Shown here: positions 1 to 12,771 of the stretch, one piece after another | How positions within the stretch are numbered: the first letter of the stretch is position 1 | Layout of the letters: every line of letters begins with the position of its first letter | Source: Turnera subulata | Taxonomy: Eukaryota > Streptophyta > Magnoliopsida > Malpighiales > Passifloraceae | DNA length: 64,000 nucleotides | Assembly (NCBI GenBank): GCA_028386065.3 | Contig: JAKUCV010004353.1 | Span: 61,814-125,813, forward strand | Direction of reading: 5' to 3' | Position numbers and translations under genes: made by a program | Notes under the pieces: model-generated | What the model was told of the DNA's origin: nothing | Databases searched by the model: none | The model's input: the letters and a program-made list of their open reading frames with translations, nothing else

Positions 1-1375
1 CCCTCATCGGTTTTTCTAGGGATACATCTTCACAGTTATGTTGCATAGCATAGGTTTGAGCTATAAAGGAATGTGTAGCTCCAGGGTCAATTAATGTGAA
101 TGCAACACTACCATATACTGTAAAGATACCTGCTATAATTTGGGCAGCATCCGGGGTCTTCTTTCGCAGTGATTACAAAAGCTCTGGGGACTGTTGTGCT
201 TTGGTTAGCTCCAGATTGGGTCCTTGCGGAAGGATTCCTACGACCACGACCTTGTCCATGAGCTCTAGATCCACTTGGCACGCTAGCCAAAAAGGCATGA
301 ACTGTTGGTGCCGGTGCAGAGTTACTGACTCTCCCAAGCTTTGGGCATGCATATCGATAATGTCCCAACTCATTGCACTCAAAGCATCTGACCGATGATA
401 TGGGATGTCGGAAGCGGTTATCTCCAGAATTAGTCACTCTGGGTCCACTCCATCCTCCAATTGAAGCTCCGCAGTTGTTAGTCCAACCACGTCCATGAGT
501 CATCTACTGATACTGTCCTCGTCCAGCTGTAGGTGCACTAGCGGCAGATGCATATGGCTTCTTGTTCTGACTAGGAGGAATCTACGGTGCATTTCTCTTC
601 CGACGATACTCTTGTTGATCACGCCATGTAACTTCAGCCTTCTGAGCATCCCTTACCATGTCCTGATATCCAGCATAATCCTTGCATCCCATGATAGCTC
701 GGATGTCAGGATGTAGACCTCTCCAGAAATGTTGGCATCTGGCTTTGGTTGTTACTACCAGATCTCCAACATACAGGGAGAGACGATCAAACTTCTTCTC
801 ATACGCTGTCACGGTCATATTATTCTGGAGTAATTCCAGCAATTCGCGCTGCATGCGTTCCTGAAATTCTTCAGTAATGAACTTATCCTTGAACATGGCC
901 ATGAACTCAGCCCATGGCATCACCACTGGTTTTGGCAGGTCTCTTGTGGTAGATTCCCACCATGTTGCTGCTTCTTCACGGAAAAGAGAGGCAGCATAGT
1001 TCGCCCACTGGTCAGTTGTGCACTTGATCTTAAGTATGACCCTGGCGATCTGACGTAACCACTCGTCCGCCTCACGAGGGTTAGTCGCTCCTGAGAAAGG
1101 CTCACCTCCAAGCTCAGACAGCTTGGTAAAAACAGGGTCTTCGACTGGTCCCCCAGCTATCTATCGATGAAGGATCTGGGTCATCATGTGCATCATTTGC
1201 AGGGACATCTGGTATGTCATACCCGGTACCCCATCGTAGACATGTGGTTCTTCTTCGTATGCATGCGGTTGACCGATTGACACTTGGTCCTCTTCCAAGT
1301 GCTGTTGGGCGGTATGCTGGTGTCCCTCAGCCGGATCCTTCTCGTCCTTCCTATATGAAGATGTATGCATGAGTA
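1..1375 (-). pseudogene. Decayed retrotransposon gag with start of aspartic protease
   Basis: Minus-strand reading shows a retrotransposon gag (capsid) domain, about 1100 to 590, with the typical ADEWLRQIARV and WAEFMAMFKDKF blocks. A CCHC zinc knuckle follows (CFECNELGHYRYACP, about 390-345), then a protease active-site block LIDPGATHSFI at about 90-50. The gag frame is interrupted by stops near 1161, 582 and 506. The protease block is in a different frame from the end of gag, so at least one indel sits near 130. Gag packages element RNA and protease matures the polyprotein; neither can be made intact here. Confidence 0.85.
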
Positions 1376-1457
1376 TCATATTTATAACATGTGGAGCAGG
1401 ATATGCACAGACAATCAAACAACAACCAAGGACCTACAGCCCGATCCACTACCAAAA

Positions 1458-4154
1458 TAAAACGCCCCGATCCGTATTTACTGTTATACACAGTAAACAT
1501 GTGGGACCTATTATTTATTACAGAAACCACAGTGGTAAATATCACAAGCCAACAGTAATAATACAACAACAGTACTCGTCCCGGCACGGAGACATTATTA
1601 CAACAAGCAACAGAAGCAGAGTACCAAAATACAAGCAGCAGAAGTCTTAATACAATACAACAATAGGCAACAATATGAAAATGATGCAACACAGGATGGA
1701 TTCGGGCCTGGCAGAGGGTGCGCCGCAGCTTGCCTCGAACGTACCTGGGCTACGCACAATCAAGCTACGTGACCAGGTCACGCAGGCGAGGGGTGAGTCC
1801 GAAGTGCTCACCGAGTAAAATCCATAAGCAAATATACATATACAAGCAACCGATAATAATCAAGTCACATCAACAACAACTAACTAAGGTTCTCACAAAC
1901 CTTAAATAACACACACTTCGTAATTCTAGACACGCTATATCAATTTTATTATCATGGCCCCTATCACAAGTTAAATGGTGGCCGTCGCCAGGTAGTCAAG
2001 CTAGCTAGCCCGTGGACCCCACCCTGGTACCTCCACGTAATAACTGGCACAGACAAGGAGCAGATCCCAAGCACACTCTCCCCCAGCGCCTAAAATAAAA
2101 ATTGGTACAGACAGGGAGCAGCCAAGCACACTCTCCCCCAGCACCATAAAAATAAGACTACCATCAGGCTATTCCAACATTTAACCGTGACTTCCTAGAT
2201 GTCTAAGTGTTTTCAATTTTATTATTTCTCTTCCCTCAACTAGTTACTATACTTCTATTATCCGACCATTATCTCATTATCCCGAGCAGGCTCACAGCCT
2301 CTCCGCTCGTCTGGATAATACCAACTTATTCCAAACTGTTATCCCATACTAGTACCTCTGGTACTCAACTCACAGTATTCTCACAGTCAACAACAATATC
2401 AACAAACTCAACAGTGGGAATATTCTCAACAACATCAATGGCAACAATTATCAACTTAATTCATCACACAACAAGCCATTCACAGCCACAAAGAATTACA
2501 CCAGCAATGATCACACATAGTAAATAAACAACAACTTGATATCACGGGCAGTATATAAATATTTACTTATCCTCACCTTAGCCAATTTTCCTATTCCTGA
2601 AAGTCCTCGAAATGTCCCGGCTCTGGCTCTTCGGGATACTGCTCGTTATCAACTCCTATATCAAACAATAATATATGCAGACATAAGATGATATGCAAAT
2701 GCCAGACTAATACTGTAAGCCGTAAAATAAATACTGAACCAACTCGGTACTCCCCCGGGTTATTCTCCATTATCATCATAATTCACCATTTATTATCCAT
2801 GTGTCAAAATACCATACTATACTTATACGCAGATATTTTTTCGGTATAATACTTTGATCATATCCTTCCCAAAAACATTTTTCATAAAGTTATACATATA
2901 TATATCCCAAACTATTTCCATATTCGAAAATATTAATCATTTTCCATATCTTATATTTTTTTCCAAAATCCTCTTTTTAAATAAAATATTTTCATATTTA
3001 TTTCCCAAAAATATCCATACTATATATATTTATCCAGATTTATTTTTATCATTACTTTTTTTAACCTTGGACTGGGCCCAAATAGTGCTGGCCCAACCCA
3101 CTGCACAAGCCCATCTCAAGCCCCAAGTAGGAGCCCAAGATCAGGCCCGCACAGCAAGCCCAACGCACAGCCCACGGCCCAACTACCCATCTCTCCACAG
3201 CTCAAACCAAGCCCATTAAACCAAACCCAAACCCACTCTCCAAATCGGGTCAACCCGATCCGCTATCCACTCATCCGGGTCATTAACAACCCACGGCTCA
3301 CCTTGGCACAGACGGCCGGTGAGACGGAGCGAGGCGGCGTGAGGACGACGCGGGGCGACGGCGAGGCATAGGCAACGGCTGCGGCAACATGTGACGGCGA
3401 CAAGCAGATGAAGGAGGCGGGTCTGACGGCTCTGCTCGCGGGTCGTCGTGACGGCTTGGCGACGGGGCGGCGCGACCTGCAGCAGTGACGGGTAGAGGGG
3501 GAGGAAGAGAGGAAGGCGGCGGGTGGTGGTGTCTGCGCGTGTGGTGTCGGGTGGTGGAGGTGGTCTTTGGGCGGCGGCTCGGTGAACACGGGGAAGGAGA
3601 AGAAGAAAGGAAAAGAAGAAAAGAAAAGGAAAGAGGAAGAGTTGGGTGGTGGTCTCGGGTGTGCGTGTGTTTTTTTTTTTGAAGAAGCTGGGCAAGGAAT
3701 GGCAGAAAGGAGAAGATGGTGATGGTACTTTGCAGGGAGAGGAAGAGGCAGGTTTCAACAAGGTATATCACGAGCATCACAGGAGGAGACAAAGCTTCAC
3801 AAGCTCACAGGAATAGAAGATCACATACTTCACAAGAAAAAGCATCTTTACTATGTAGATGCACTATGCGTTGTCTGGACCAGAAAATATCCATTATACC
3901 TCCTTACCTTTAATTCTGGTCCGTAGACTCGAGGATAAACCCGACTTTTCTGAAGATTCCTGGACCCGAAAAATACCAACTCTGGTCCGTAAAATCTGCA
4001 GAAAAATCGGGGATGTGGGGGTATAGGTCGGTTTCAGAATCCGATACATAATTTACTCTGAAATAATTATCCAAGATTAATTTCATAAGGTAAATTACTG
4101 TACGAGACCTTTTACAATCCCGGTAAAAACATAAATTTTACCCGGGCTGTTACA
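1458..4154 (-). repeat. 5' LTR of the left-edge Ty3/gypsy element (2.7 kb)
   Basis: On the minus strand it begins TGTAACAGCCCGGG (right edge, 4154) and ends at 1458 beside the primer site; the expected final CA is mutated to TA. The same start (TGTAAC..CCCGGGTAAA) occurs in the LTRs at 42422, 42767 and 47907, so these are related families. Inside is a degraded tandem pair at about 2045-2155 built on the words GGAGCAG and ACACTCTCCCCCAGC. Open frames on either strand between 3200 and 3900 are compositional (pyrimidine-rich) and have no family resemblance. Confidence 0.8.
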
Positions 4155-5168
4155 TTATCCATCAATTAACAATTTCAATAATGGTGAGTAGTATAAATAA
4201 GCATCTTACCTTATTTCATGAAAATGCCACTCTTAGCTACATTAAATCAGAGTCATTATGAAAATACCAAACGTAATACCTATATATTATATCCCATTCA
4301 TGTGTAAAACGTCTAAACATTGAATTGTACGATAATAAATATTTGGCCACTTGGCATAATGCATTATATACAGGATATAGAGAGTCAAAATTTATTAATG
4401 TTAAATGAATTTATATATGGATATATAAAGAGTTTTTCTTATACCCATGTAACTATCAAATTTCTATTCATTATTTTCATTTTAGTATAAAAATTTATTC
4501 ATTACTAGCATTAAATTAGTGTATACATGATAAACTAAAAGTCATGAAGGTTTTGCATTTCAACATGTATCTAGCTTTTTGGACCTTTTAAGTGTTTTTT
4601 TATTTAACGATTAGCATCAATTCCCATTAATAAAAGGAGAGTAGTCCATTCTAATGATGTTACAAAAATTCATGGGCATTTTTTGGTTCCATTTATTATT
4701 GTTGTTATTAATAGGAAAATATATTCATTATTAGCATTGAATATGAGCATATATGGTAATTGAAAAGTCATGAAAGTTTTGTATATATATATAAGATGTG
4801 GCCATCAACAAAGAGATTAAAACAAAAGTACAAAAGAGGTCTTTAAACTATCTCTCCACCCTGACCTTTTCTTTTCTTTGTAAAAACTTTTTGAAAATTT
4901 TCTTGAAGGAATTATGCATTATAGTGATTCAATTCCTCAAACTTCCTTTCGGGGAAGAATTTTTTGGATATGCCGAGACATGGAATGCAGACATCAAATA
5001 TATGTTTCCAATATGTTTCTAATATTGACGGAAAATGTTAAGGGGCAATGTACAACAAATCAAGATAAATTTAGTATTTTTATTTTTATTTTATTTTTTA
5101 AAAAATATATTAAAATGATATAACTATATATAATGTCACCTCCTATTCCGTGTGTAACACGGAGAGGT

Positions 5169-5246
<78 letters not shown>

Positions 5247-7968
5247 TGATCTCTCTCCTTGTGATTACATTAATGTAGTTGCAGTACGCTCACATTATTA
5301 TCATGAGGGAATCAAATTGAACAAAATCCAAGGTAAGAGATACCTGAAAATTAAAGATTGATTAGAGATTCGTTATGGGATTTGTTGATCTATTGTCTAA
5401 ACACAAAAGAGAGATTCGCCCTCGTCCGATCCGTGTCTAGTTGTTGCTCCCTGGATTCCTGGTGTTCCCTTGTTTCTTGCTTCTTATTTTCCATAAGCAA
5501 AGGAATGGAAATTGATGGACAATGCAATAGTAGTGCCATTTTACGTTTACATTTCCCGATTGTGGGCGTTCAGGTACTGGATGGAGATGGTGGCAAACCA
5601 AGTTGTTATTTTTGGTAAGAGCTTCTATTGCTGCCAAATTAAAAATTGATTGTCGACCTAAAGATTTGATATATGTGCCTATCATTCGGCTGTATAAAGC
5701 ATTTTATAAGGTAGAAAGATTCCGCTAAGAAATTTGATAACAAAAACATTCACTCATTAAATATGAAATAGATTGCACGAATCAGATGGAATTCAATTTA
5801 TGGTAGTCAGTGCCATCACCTTTTCGTATCAACGTGATTGTAGACATCTTTGGAGAAAAGATGCCTGCAGGATGTAAGATTAAACCTAACAAAACGACTT
5901 AAAAGATAACTCAAATAGCCTCTATCAGAAACTACGTCTGTAACCTCTAGAGAGTCTAGACCAAATAGGGGAACAAAACGAAGGAAGTCCAGGTCCAGAA
6001 TCTTGTATGTTCATGAATATTGTGCAGAAAAAGGTCGTTTCTTTCATATGCCGAAGAATTTAGATAAAAAGTGCCATCACAGACCAAGCTTTTGCTTGTT
6101 ATATGAGAAGTCCTCAATTGATTCCTGTATAGTCTGTTCTAGAGATAGTAATATTAATCAAGCCTTTATGGTCATTGTCTCCTCGCTAGATTTCGACATG
6201 GCTCTATTATGGTTATGTGGGGAATGGGGCTTGAGCAAACATCCAAAATGCCAGTACTCATTTTTGGGCCATAAGGTTTGCTTTCTCCCAATAACACACG
6301 CAATATTTCTAGTAGAATACAATATTTGATGCATTAACAATAGTTGATTTTCTGAAATAAAATTTGTTTTTATAGAAAAAAGTCTTTAATGCTACTCGTA
6401 GCCCGTATTTTAGATATCAGGTTAAAACCTCGTTCTATCTGTCCTATGCTAGGAGATTTTTCAGACAAGTGAAGTCATATGGTAGAAAGAAGATGTTGAT
6501 GAGATGGTTGGGATGTGTAAGGTTTTCATTGTGTTGCTCAAATTATAATGTGGAGTTTTATTTTTTTCCTTAAAATTTGTAACAAGAATTTTGGACAAAA
6601 TCATATAATCTTATGTTAGACTCATTAGACCCTCACAATTACAGAGGTTGTTTCCACGCGGGTTAATGTAGAAGATATCCCACAGTGTTGAAAAAAATTT
6701 TACATTGTCCCTAGACTTTTGTTATTATGCTATCCTTCAATAATAAATGAAATTGGTTTATTTTTTTCTCTAATTATTTGTATAGTAGGTAAAGTGAATT
6801 TAATTTAAGAAATTGAAAATATAAAAAATTCAAGATAAATAATCAGGCTGAAAAGATTCTGAATCAATTAAATCAATCGATGAATGGAAAATGAAAGAAT
6901 GACTGAGAAACATCCGTTAGAATATATAGACAATCTCCACTAGGGAAAGAGATAGTTGTATCGGTTTTGTCTAAGCCCACCCCAAATATGCCCTCCCTTA
7001 GTTAGCAAAAAATAACGATATTGAGCTTAGTTCACTACTGCAATAATGTAGATAGTGTGTCATTATTACCCATCATGAGGAAAATAATTCTATACAACTT
7101 TGAAACGCAAGTATATTTGATGAATTTTTTTGTCATATTTAATCGCAGGCAGACTAGCTTTTCAGTGTTCCATTTGAACAACGTCAATCATCATCTCTCT
7201 GTTCCCATACAGCAATGAGAAAAAAGTCCAAAAGTCTTTTGGAAGATGAACGAAAGGGAAACAGCTTGTTAGTGCAGAACTGGTGGGGGGTTTTTCTTGA
7301 AATTCAATTATCATACATTAGTACCAAAGATTGATGCCAAGTTGCCAACACTATTTGTAGTCAGGAAAATTGCTAGTACGATCATCTTGTGGCCGTAAAT
7401 TTTCCACTACTTGTAGCTAACTAGGAAAATTGTATGCCAAGTACCCCTTGATGATCGTAAATTTTCCATAACCTCCCAAAACAATAGAAGAAATAATTTA
7501 TATGCTGAGCAGGATTTATGTGGCCGCCAGATTCATGTGGCTAAATAATCGTAGAGGTCGTTTTCAATCAAAAAAATAATCGTAGAGTTGGCCATGGCGG
7601 GACGTAAAAATTACTTTCATGGAAACAAACAGGTCAATGGATTTTGTGTAGTAAAACTGCTATTGACATCCTTCAAGTAATTCTATGTGCTTACAATATC
7701 TCAAAGAAAAAAGCTGCTCAATTCACATCCCCTTTTGGAATTTGCCAACGTGAAAAATCTATCTACGATATGTTCCTCCCCACAAAGATTCTCTTTAGGT
7801 TTAGTTTAATAGAACCTCTTAAGTCAAAGGCTTAAAGCACCACTTGGATGTTGTCTTCTTGGTCTTCTCATCAATATTTGTTTAGTCACATTATTCACCA
7901 TTTCTTTTGCCTTTTGACTGCTTTGCCCAGTAAGGCACTGAATTATAGATAAACATTCGGCTGAGTCC
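4155..7968. other. AT-rich intergenic DNA, no gene recognised
   Basis: No convincing coding exon was found; the short open frames (about 4798-5022 and 6003-6329) show no family motif or codon pattern. An imperfect direct repeat of about 60 bp, built around the words AGTCATGAA and GTTTTG, occurs near 4498-4556 and 4725-4782. A (TA)n tract lies at 5172-5244. The word GTAAATTTTCCA recurs near 7396 and 7450. Confidence 0.6.
5172..5244. repeat. (TA)n microsatellite
   Basis: An uninterrupted alternating TA tract of about 73 bp, likely length-polymorphic. Confidence 0.95.
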
Positions 7969-8385
7969 ATGACATAATATATGTCGTGGGTTCTGTTGCC
8001 TGGCAGCTTGTTATGTACAAGTACTGCAGGCTCTATTATGATGGCCAGTTTGGGTTACGGCCGTGTAGGAGCAATTTCGGCTGCGTTCGAAGTTGACATG
8101 GATCGCGTATCCTGCCTTGGTGCTGGACCCCTCGCTGACGAGGGACGCTTTCCGCTCTCCTTTTCTCTTCAAACCCCACTGTAGGTTGCACCTACTATCC
8201 TGTAGGATATTTATATGTATTTGTAGTTCTATGGTGTATTTTCCTTTCATGGGTTGGTCTCCTGGATTGGCTCCTTGAACTTGTTACTATTACTGTATTG
8301 TCTACTAATTGTATCTCTTCCTAGCCTTGGGGCTGCTATCAATGCAATCCCATATATGTTCTGTCAAAAAAAAAATGACATAATA
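7969..8385 (+). mobile_element. Poly(A) retroposon (5'-truncated LINE or retrocopy) with 11-bp TSD
   Basis: A 395-bp segment (7980-8374) ends in a run of about 10 A and is flanked by identical 11-bp direct repeats ATGACATAATA at 7969-7979 and 8375-8385. It is more GC-rich than its surroundings. This is the structure left by target-primed reverse transcription, so a 5'-truncated LINE or another LINE-mobilised transcript fits. No protein family could be recognised in the body, so the source is unknown. Confidence 0.75.
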
Positions 8386-8762
8386 AGCAAAGAAAACGAC
8401 AGAATAAAATTTTCCTTTTGTGCTCCTAGCTTCGACTTATATCGAGCAATGAGCATAAGTCATCAAGCCCATTAAGCAGCGGACAGAAGAAAAAAAAAAG
8501 ACTCAACAAACAGCCCACTTGAAGACATTTTCAATCGCATTATGGGATTACACGTTGCCTCCATTAACTACCATAAATGCGTGTAAGATCCTGTCACCCT
8601 AACTTCCCAATTAACTTCTATCCACATATGAATCGACATCATCATACTATCATAGTGTGTCACCGTCCTGGTTAATCCGATTTTTTTTAGTTTTGGGAGC
8701 ATGGATATGGAAAAAAAGGAAACAGGAAAGAATAAAAGAGGAGCTATAGAAGAGTTTCTAGG
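8386..8762. other. Intergenic stretch, nothing recognised
   Basis: AT-rich sequence between the retroposon and the Mutator MITE, with no coding or repeat structure recognised. Confidence 0.5.
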
Positions 8763-9976
8763 ATAAATGTAGGGGTTAATGGTATAAATGGTACCCCGAG
8801 TTGTTTAAATTCGTCAATTGTATACCCCGACTTTTTTTCCCGTCAATTATATACCTGTACTTTTAAAATTTGGTCAATTGTGTACCCCGGGCAGCATTTT
8901 GATGATGTGGCATGCTGCCCGCAAATAATTTGTGTTAGTTTGCTCCTTAGATTTCGAATTTAATCATGTAGGTCCATTAGAATTTATACAATTAAGTCCT
9001 AAAACTTTATTTATACTCATTCAAATCCTTTTTTAGAACGATAATACTATAATGTAAATTTTTAGTGTTATATATAATTATTACTTGTGAAATATTTAAT
9101 ATTGTATTTTTTACATATAATTAAATTGATTATATTACTAAATTATAATTAATCACAAAAGAAATTAAAAAATTCAATACTCTTATAAAATGGTCTCCTG
9201 TAAAAATAATAATAATAATAATAATTTATTATATATAGTTAGTTACATCAAATTTAATAATTTTCATATACAATTTAATAGTTGACATTTATTATTTTTG
9301 TTTCGCTTAAAATATTTCTTAACTTTGTAAGTGCTCCTAATTGTTGGCCATGAATTCATTCTTAAAAAGTCATATTATTATGATACATGGTAAGTGGGTC
9401 TCCTTTTATATTATTTTCTGAATTTAAATTCTTATATTGTTAAAATTAATAAAGTAAAACATGTCTTTTATGTATTGAATCATTCAATTAAATTTATTTG
9501 ATAAATTACTACAATTAGTTAATTTAATTGAATGATTCTTATGACTAGGTAATATATACACATTAATTTATAAATATAACTTGTTGTGCATTACAAAACT
9601 TATTGTAAAAAAATAATTATATGCTTATTACTTTAATAAAAATATTATTATACACTAAAAATAATTTAGGAATCAAATATTGTGTAAATAATAATTACAT
9701 ATAATAGTAAGGATTAACTCTAAATAATAAAAAATATATGGACTAAATTATATACTAATAAAAGACTTATATGATTAATTTAAAAACTCAGGGACTAAAT
9801 TGCTATCCACCATTAATGGGCAGCGCGCCACGTCATCAAAGGGCTGCCCGAGGTATACAATTGACGCAAACTCACAAAGTACGGGTACATAATTGACGAA
9901 AAAAAAAGTCGGGGTATACAATTGACGAATTTAAACAACTCGGGGTACCATTTATACCATTAACCCATAAATGCAG
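8763..9976. mobile_element. Mutator-type MITE with long TIRs (element 8773-9966)
   Basis: The ends are long inverted repeats of about 150 bp: 8773-8925 (GGGTTAATGGTATAAATGGT...) matches the reverse complement of about 9810-9966, with few differences over the outer 75 bp. The element is flanked by near-identical direct repeats ATAAATGTAG (8763-8772) and ATAAATGCAG (9967-9976), consistent with the 9-10 bp duplication made by Mutator-like transposases. The roughly 880-bp core is very AT-rich with no open frame, so the element is non-autonomous. The TIRs carry direct sub-repeats of TCAATTGTATACCCCG type. Confidence 0.85.
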
Positions 9977-12771
9977 TACATTAATAATAAGGCGAATGAT
10001 TTTGTAGAATTATTGCTTCGCCACCTAATCTTCGAAGAATATTAGCGATGTTATTAGTGTAACAGATAAAAAAAACATGCAAATTTCTTGCTTTTTCTTA
10101 TTGGACGAGGAGGGTGTATGGGATATATGGTAATCAGTTCATCACAAATCACTTTGGATAGACAAGCATAGGTCACTTGCTGCTTCCACAACAAACATGG
10201 CAAATTTACAATCTGGCTTTCTAGCACATTTTTGTTTCTGACCTTGGCCTTTGGTTCCCAGGAAAAGTCGAAATGTGGGATTATATATTTGGCTCCTTAT
10301 TAGCTGATGGGTAGAAGAAATTAGTGCGGTCAATGATTAAGGAACTAAACGAAGTAAATGGAGAAAGCAATCCCATGTTAAATAATCTTGTTTGTGGTGG
10401 TGGGATTGGCTAATGCGCATGAGTTCTGCTCCAAAATCAGAGTACTTGTCATCCCAGAGCCAGAAATGCAGAACAAATTTTCAATTAATAGCATTCCATG
10501 GAAAAACGGATAGTCTTTTGGAATTTTTACATTCTCTAGCCAATGTTCCATGCACGAGCTTTCTGTTATTGCTTACTTGGATTGTACCTATTGCACTTGG
10601 AATTTCATTTTCTAGGATATGCCTCATCATTAACAACTAAATATTACGTTGTCACTAAGACGCATGAAACTTGGTTGTAAAAGAGAATGCATTTCTCTCT
10701 GATATTATACCATCCCTTTTAAATACTAATAATTAATAATTTAATTACGAGCTTTCAGTAAAATATGCATTAGAAAAAGAGCTATGTGCATTCCGGAAAA
10801 ACATTTACCTTCTCGATTTTATTTGGATTCTAGTTTTCCTATGAATATGTAGATCGCTATACGGTTATTTCAGGCAATTCCTAGGAACCCAATGAAAATA
10901 TCATTTTGGAAGATGTTCATTTTTCAAATGAGAAGGGGGATTTTGGCGAATGTAATCAATCAGTTCATGTTAGGCCCAGGGAATCAGCAGCAACTGAAAC
11001 TTAGAAGCGCTAACTAGGCTTGATGTTAGACATATCATGGGCTTGAACTACGCGGTAGCAAGTGCATTGCATCACATATCCGAGGGATTTTATGCACCAA
11101 GGTCAAAGCAGAAAGCCCACATGTCTATGGGTCTCGCAAATCACATTTTCATTGTGGTCATTTTTTTTTTCCATTATGGATTATATTTAGTTCCCATAAT
11201 ATATACAATTTTCATGGATATCCTTTCAGCATTAATTTTTATCCTTGAAATTTATAGTACCAATATTTTATTCTTAACTGATCCTTAATCAGGAGTATTG
11301 TTTAAAAAATGTTTTTATTAAAATAATTTCATTTTATTTTTCTTTACCAGTATTAGAATAAATAATATATTAAGTATTATACTATACTACACACAAATTA
11401 AGTATATTATACACTTTTTTAAGTATGTACCAAAAAATATTTTTTAAAGTGTATTTTATCATATCATGCATAATTTAGATGATTTTATATTATAAATTCT
11501 ATATCAATCTAAGTGCATTAAAGTTGTTTGCTAGAGTTCTAAAAAGTGTGATAGGTAATAGAATCGACGCAAAATTACATAAAATTATCGGTTCATTTAT
11601 AAAGAATAAGTCAAAAAATAAAAAGATATTGTCTAAATTATGAAAATTAATCTTTCACTATAACATTCTCGCCTTTCTATATTGTGTCTTCAAACTTTTG
11701 TGTGATTGTGCATTGCATGGGCTGATCATAAAGATAAGACTTTCATGACAAATCCAGGACGGATCTAGGGGCTCCAAACTTTGTATTTCATCTAAATATG
11801 ATAATATTTATAACAAAATAAAGGCTGTTTTAGTGCTAGGGGCTCCAAATTTTGTATTTCTTCTAAATATGATAATATTTATAACAAATTAAAGGCTGGT
11901 TTAGTGCTATAGTGACCTGAGTTATACCTGATTATGCTGCTAAACAACACGTCATGGTGACTATTTAATTTTGTTAATGGCTATTATCATCCAAAAGTTT
12001 ATCCGTGAGTCTACATTCGAAGTAAGAAGTACATTTAGCCACCGTTTCAGGAATCTGTAATAAATTTAGACTAAATTTCTCAAGTTATTTAATTAAGGTG
12101 AATGTATGGTTTAATTAGGCTAAGGCACTCCGACAAAAAAAAAAATTAGGATAAGGCACAATAAGGGAAAAAACTAATTTATTGCTCATTTCTTCGGATT
12201 GGAGGGAGTATTTCTCTAGCATAATTGAAATCCTATAAATAGAAACTTTTATTTTTGTGAGATTTCACCCCTTATATATAAATAGCTATTATTATGTTTT
12301 AGGTAATTTCCTGAGCAACGAGGATAACTTTCTAGTAATGAGGTATGGTCCATGTGGAGATCACATTAATTATTATTTTTTGGATATGATAGAGATCAGA
12401 GTTGATAAGGAGATGGAATTTATACAAAGAACAAAATGAAAAGTTCCCAAAATAGAGGAACGGCGAGTGATAGTGTGGTGGTGACAAGAGTTGGTGTTTT
12501 TGTGTGCGTGCATGCTTTAATTGCGGTTTCCAGTGGGGAATTGGATTATGTCTTATTTTCAGGACACCTGAATCCTAGCTTTCTTTGCGCTTTCTCTCTA
12601 ATTCTCTTTCAACTTTGAAGTTGAACCAAGTCGTTGGTGATTTTTTCTTAATTATAAAAATAGCTAGTCTTCAACCAAGTCTTATTTCAGTCTCTCTTTC
12701 ACAATTCCCTCTAAGCTCCATCTCCACCAATTCATTCAATTTGTTCTGCCAAAAAAAAAAAAAAAAAGAAC
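9977..12771. other. Intergenic region upstream of the sulfate transporter
   Basis: No gene was recognised. It contains a 71-bp tandem duplication (11765-11906). A TATA-like CCTATAAATAGA lies at about 12231-12242, about 530 bp before the sulfate transporter ATG. That could be its core promoter with a long leader, but the leader start is not visible. A pyrimidine-rich stretch (12585-12750) and a run of 17 A immediately precede the ATG. Confidence 0.5.
11765..11906. repeat. 71-bp tandem duplication, two copies
   Basis: 11765-11835 and 11836-11906 are direct neighbours with the same start (CTAGGGGCTCCAAA) and only a few substitutions, giving a period of 71 bp. Confidence 0.9.

Larger units (their letters stand above)
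1..4154 (-). mobile_element. Ty3/gypsy LTR retrotransposon, 5' portion, continues left of window
   Basis: Reading on the minus strand, the order is 5' LTR (4154 to 1458), a primer binding site (about 1440-1457), gag (about 1375 to 108) and the start of the protease (before position 130). The rest of pol and the 3' LTR would lie to the left of the window. The gag, CCHC knuckle and DPGATHSF protease motif assign it to Ty3/gypsy (Metaviridae). Stop codons in gag and a frame change into protease show it is a dead copy. The sequence after the LTR end is TTATC at 4155; its partner would be off-window, so the target duplication cannot be tested. Confidence 0.85.

Noticed and set aside
3216..3792. 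Overlapping open frames of 100-180 codons on the minus strand
   Set aside because: They lie inside the 5' LTR of the left-edge element and are low-complexity; several frames are open simultaneously.
6003..6329. 108-codon frame on the plus strand
   Set aside because: No domain, signal peptide or splice context; composition resembles the surrounding AT-rich DNA.
12735..12771. Run of 17 A just before the sulfate transporter ATG as a retroposon tail
   Set aside because: No flanking duplication could be found, so it is left as part of the 5' leader.
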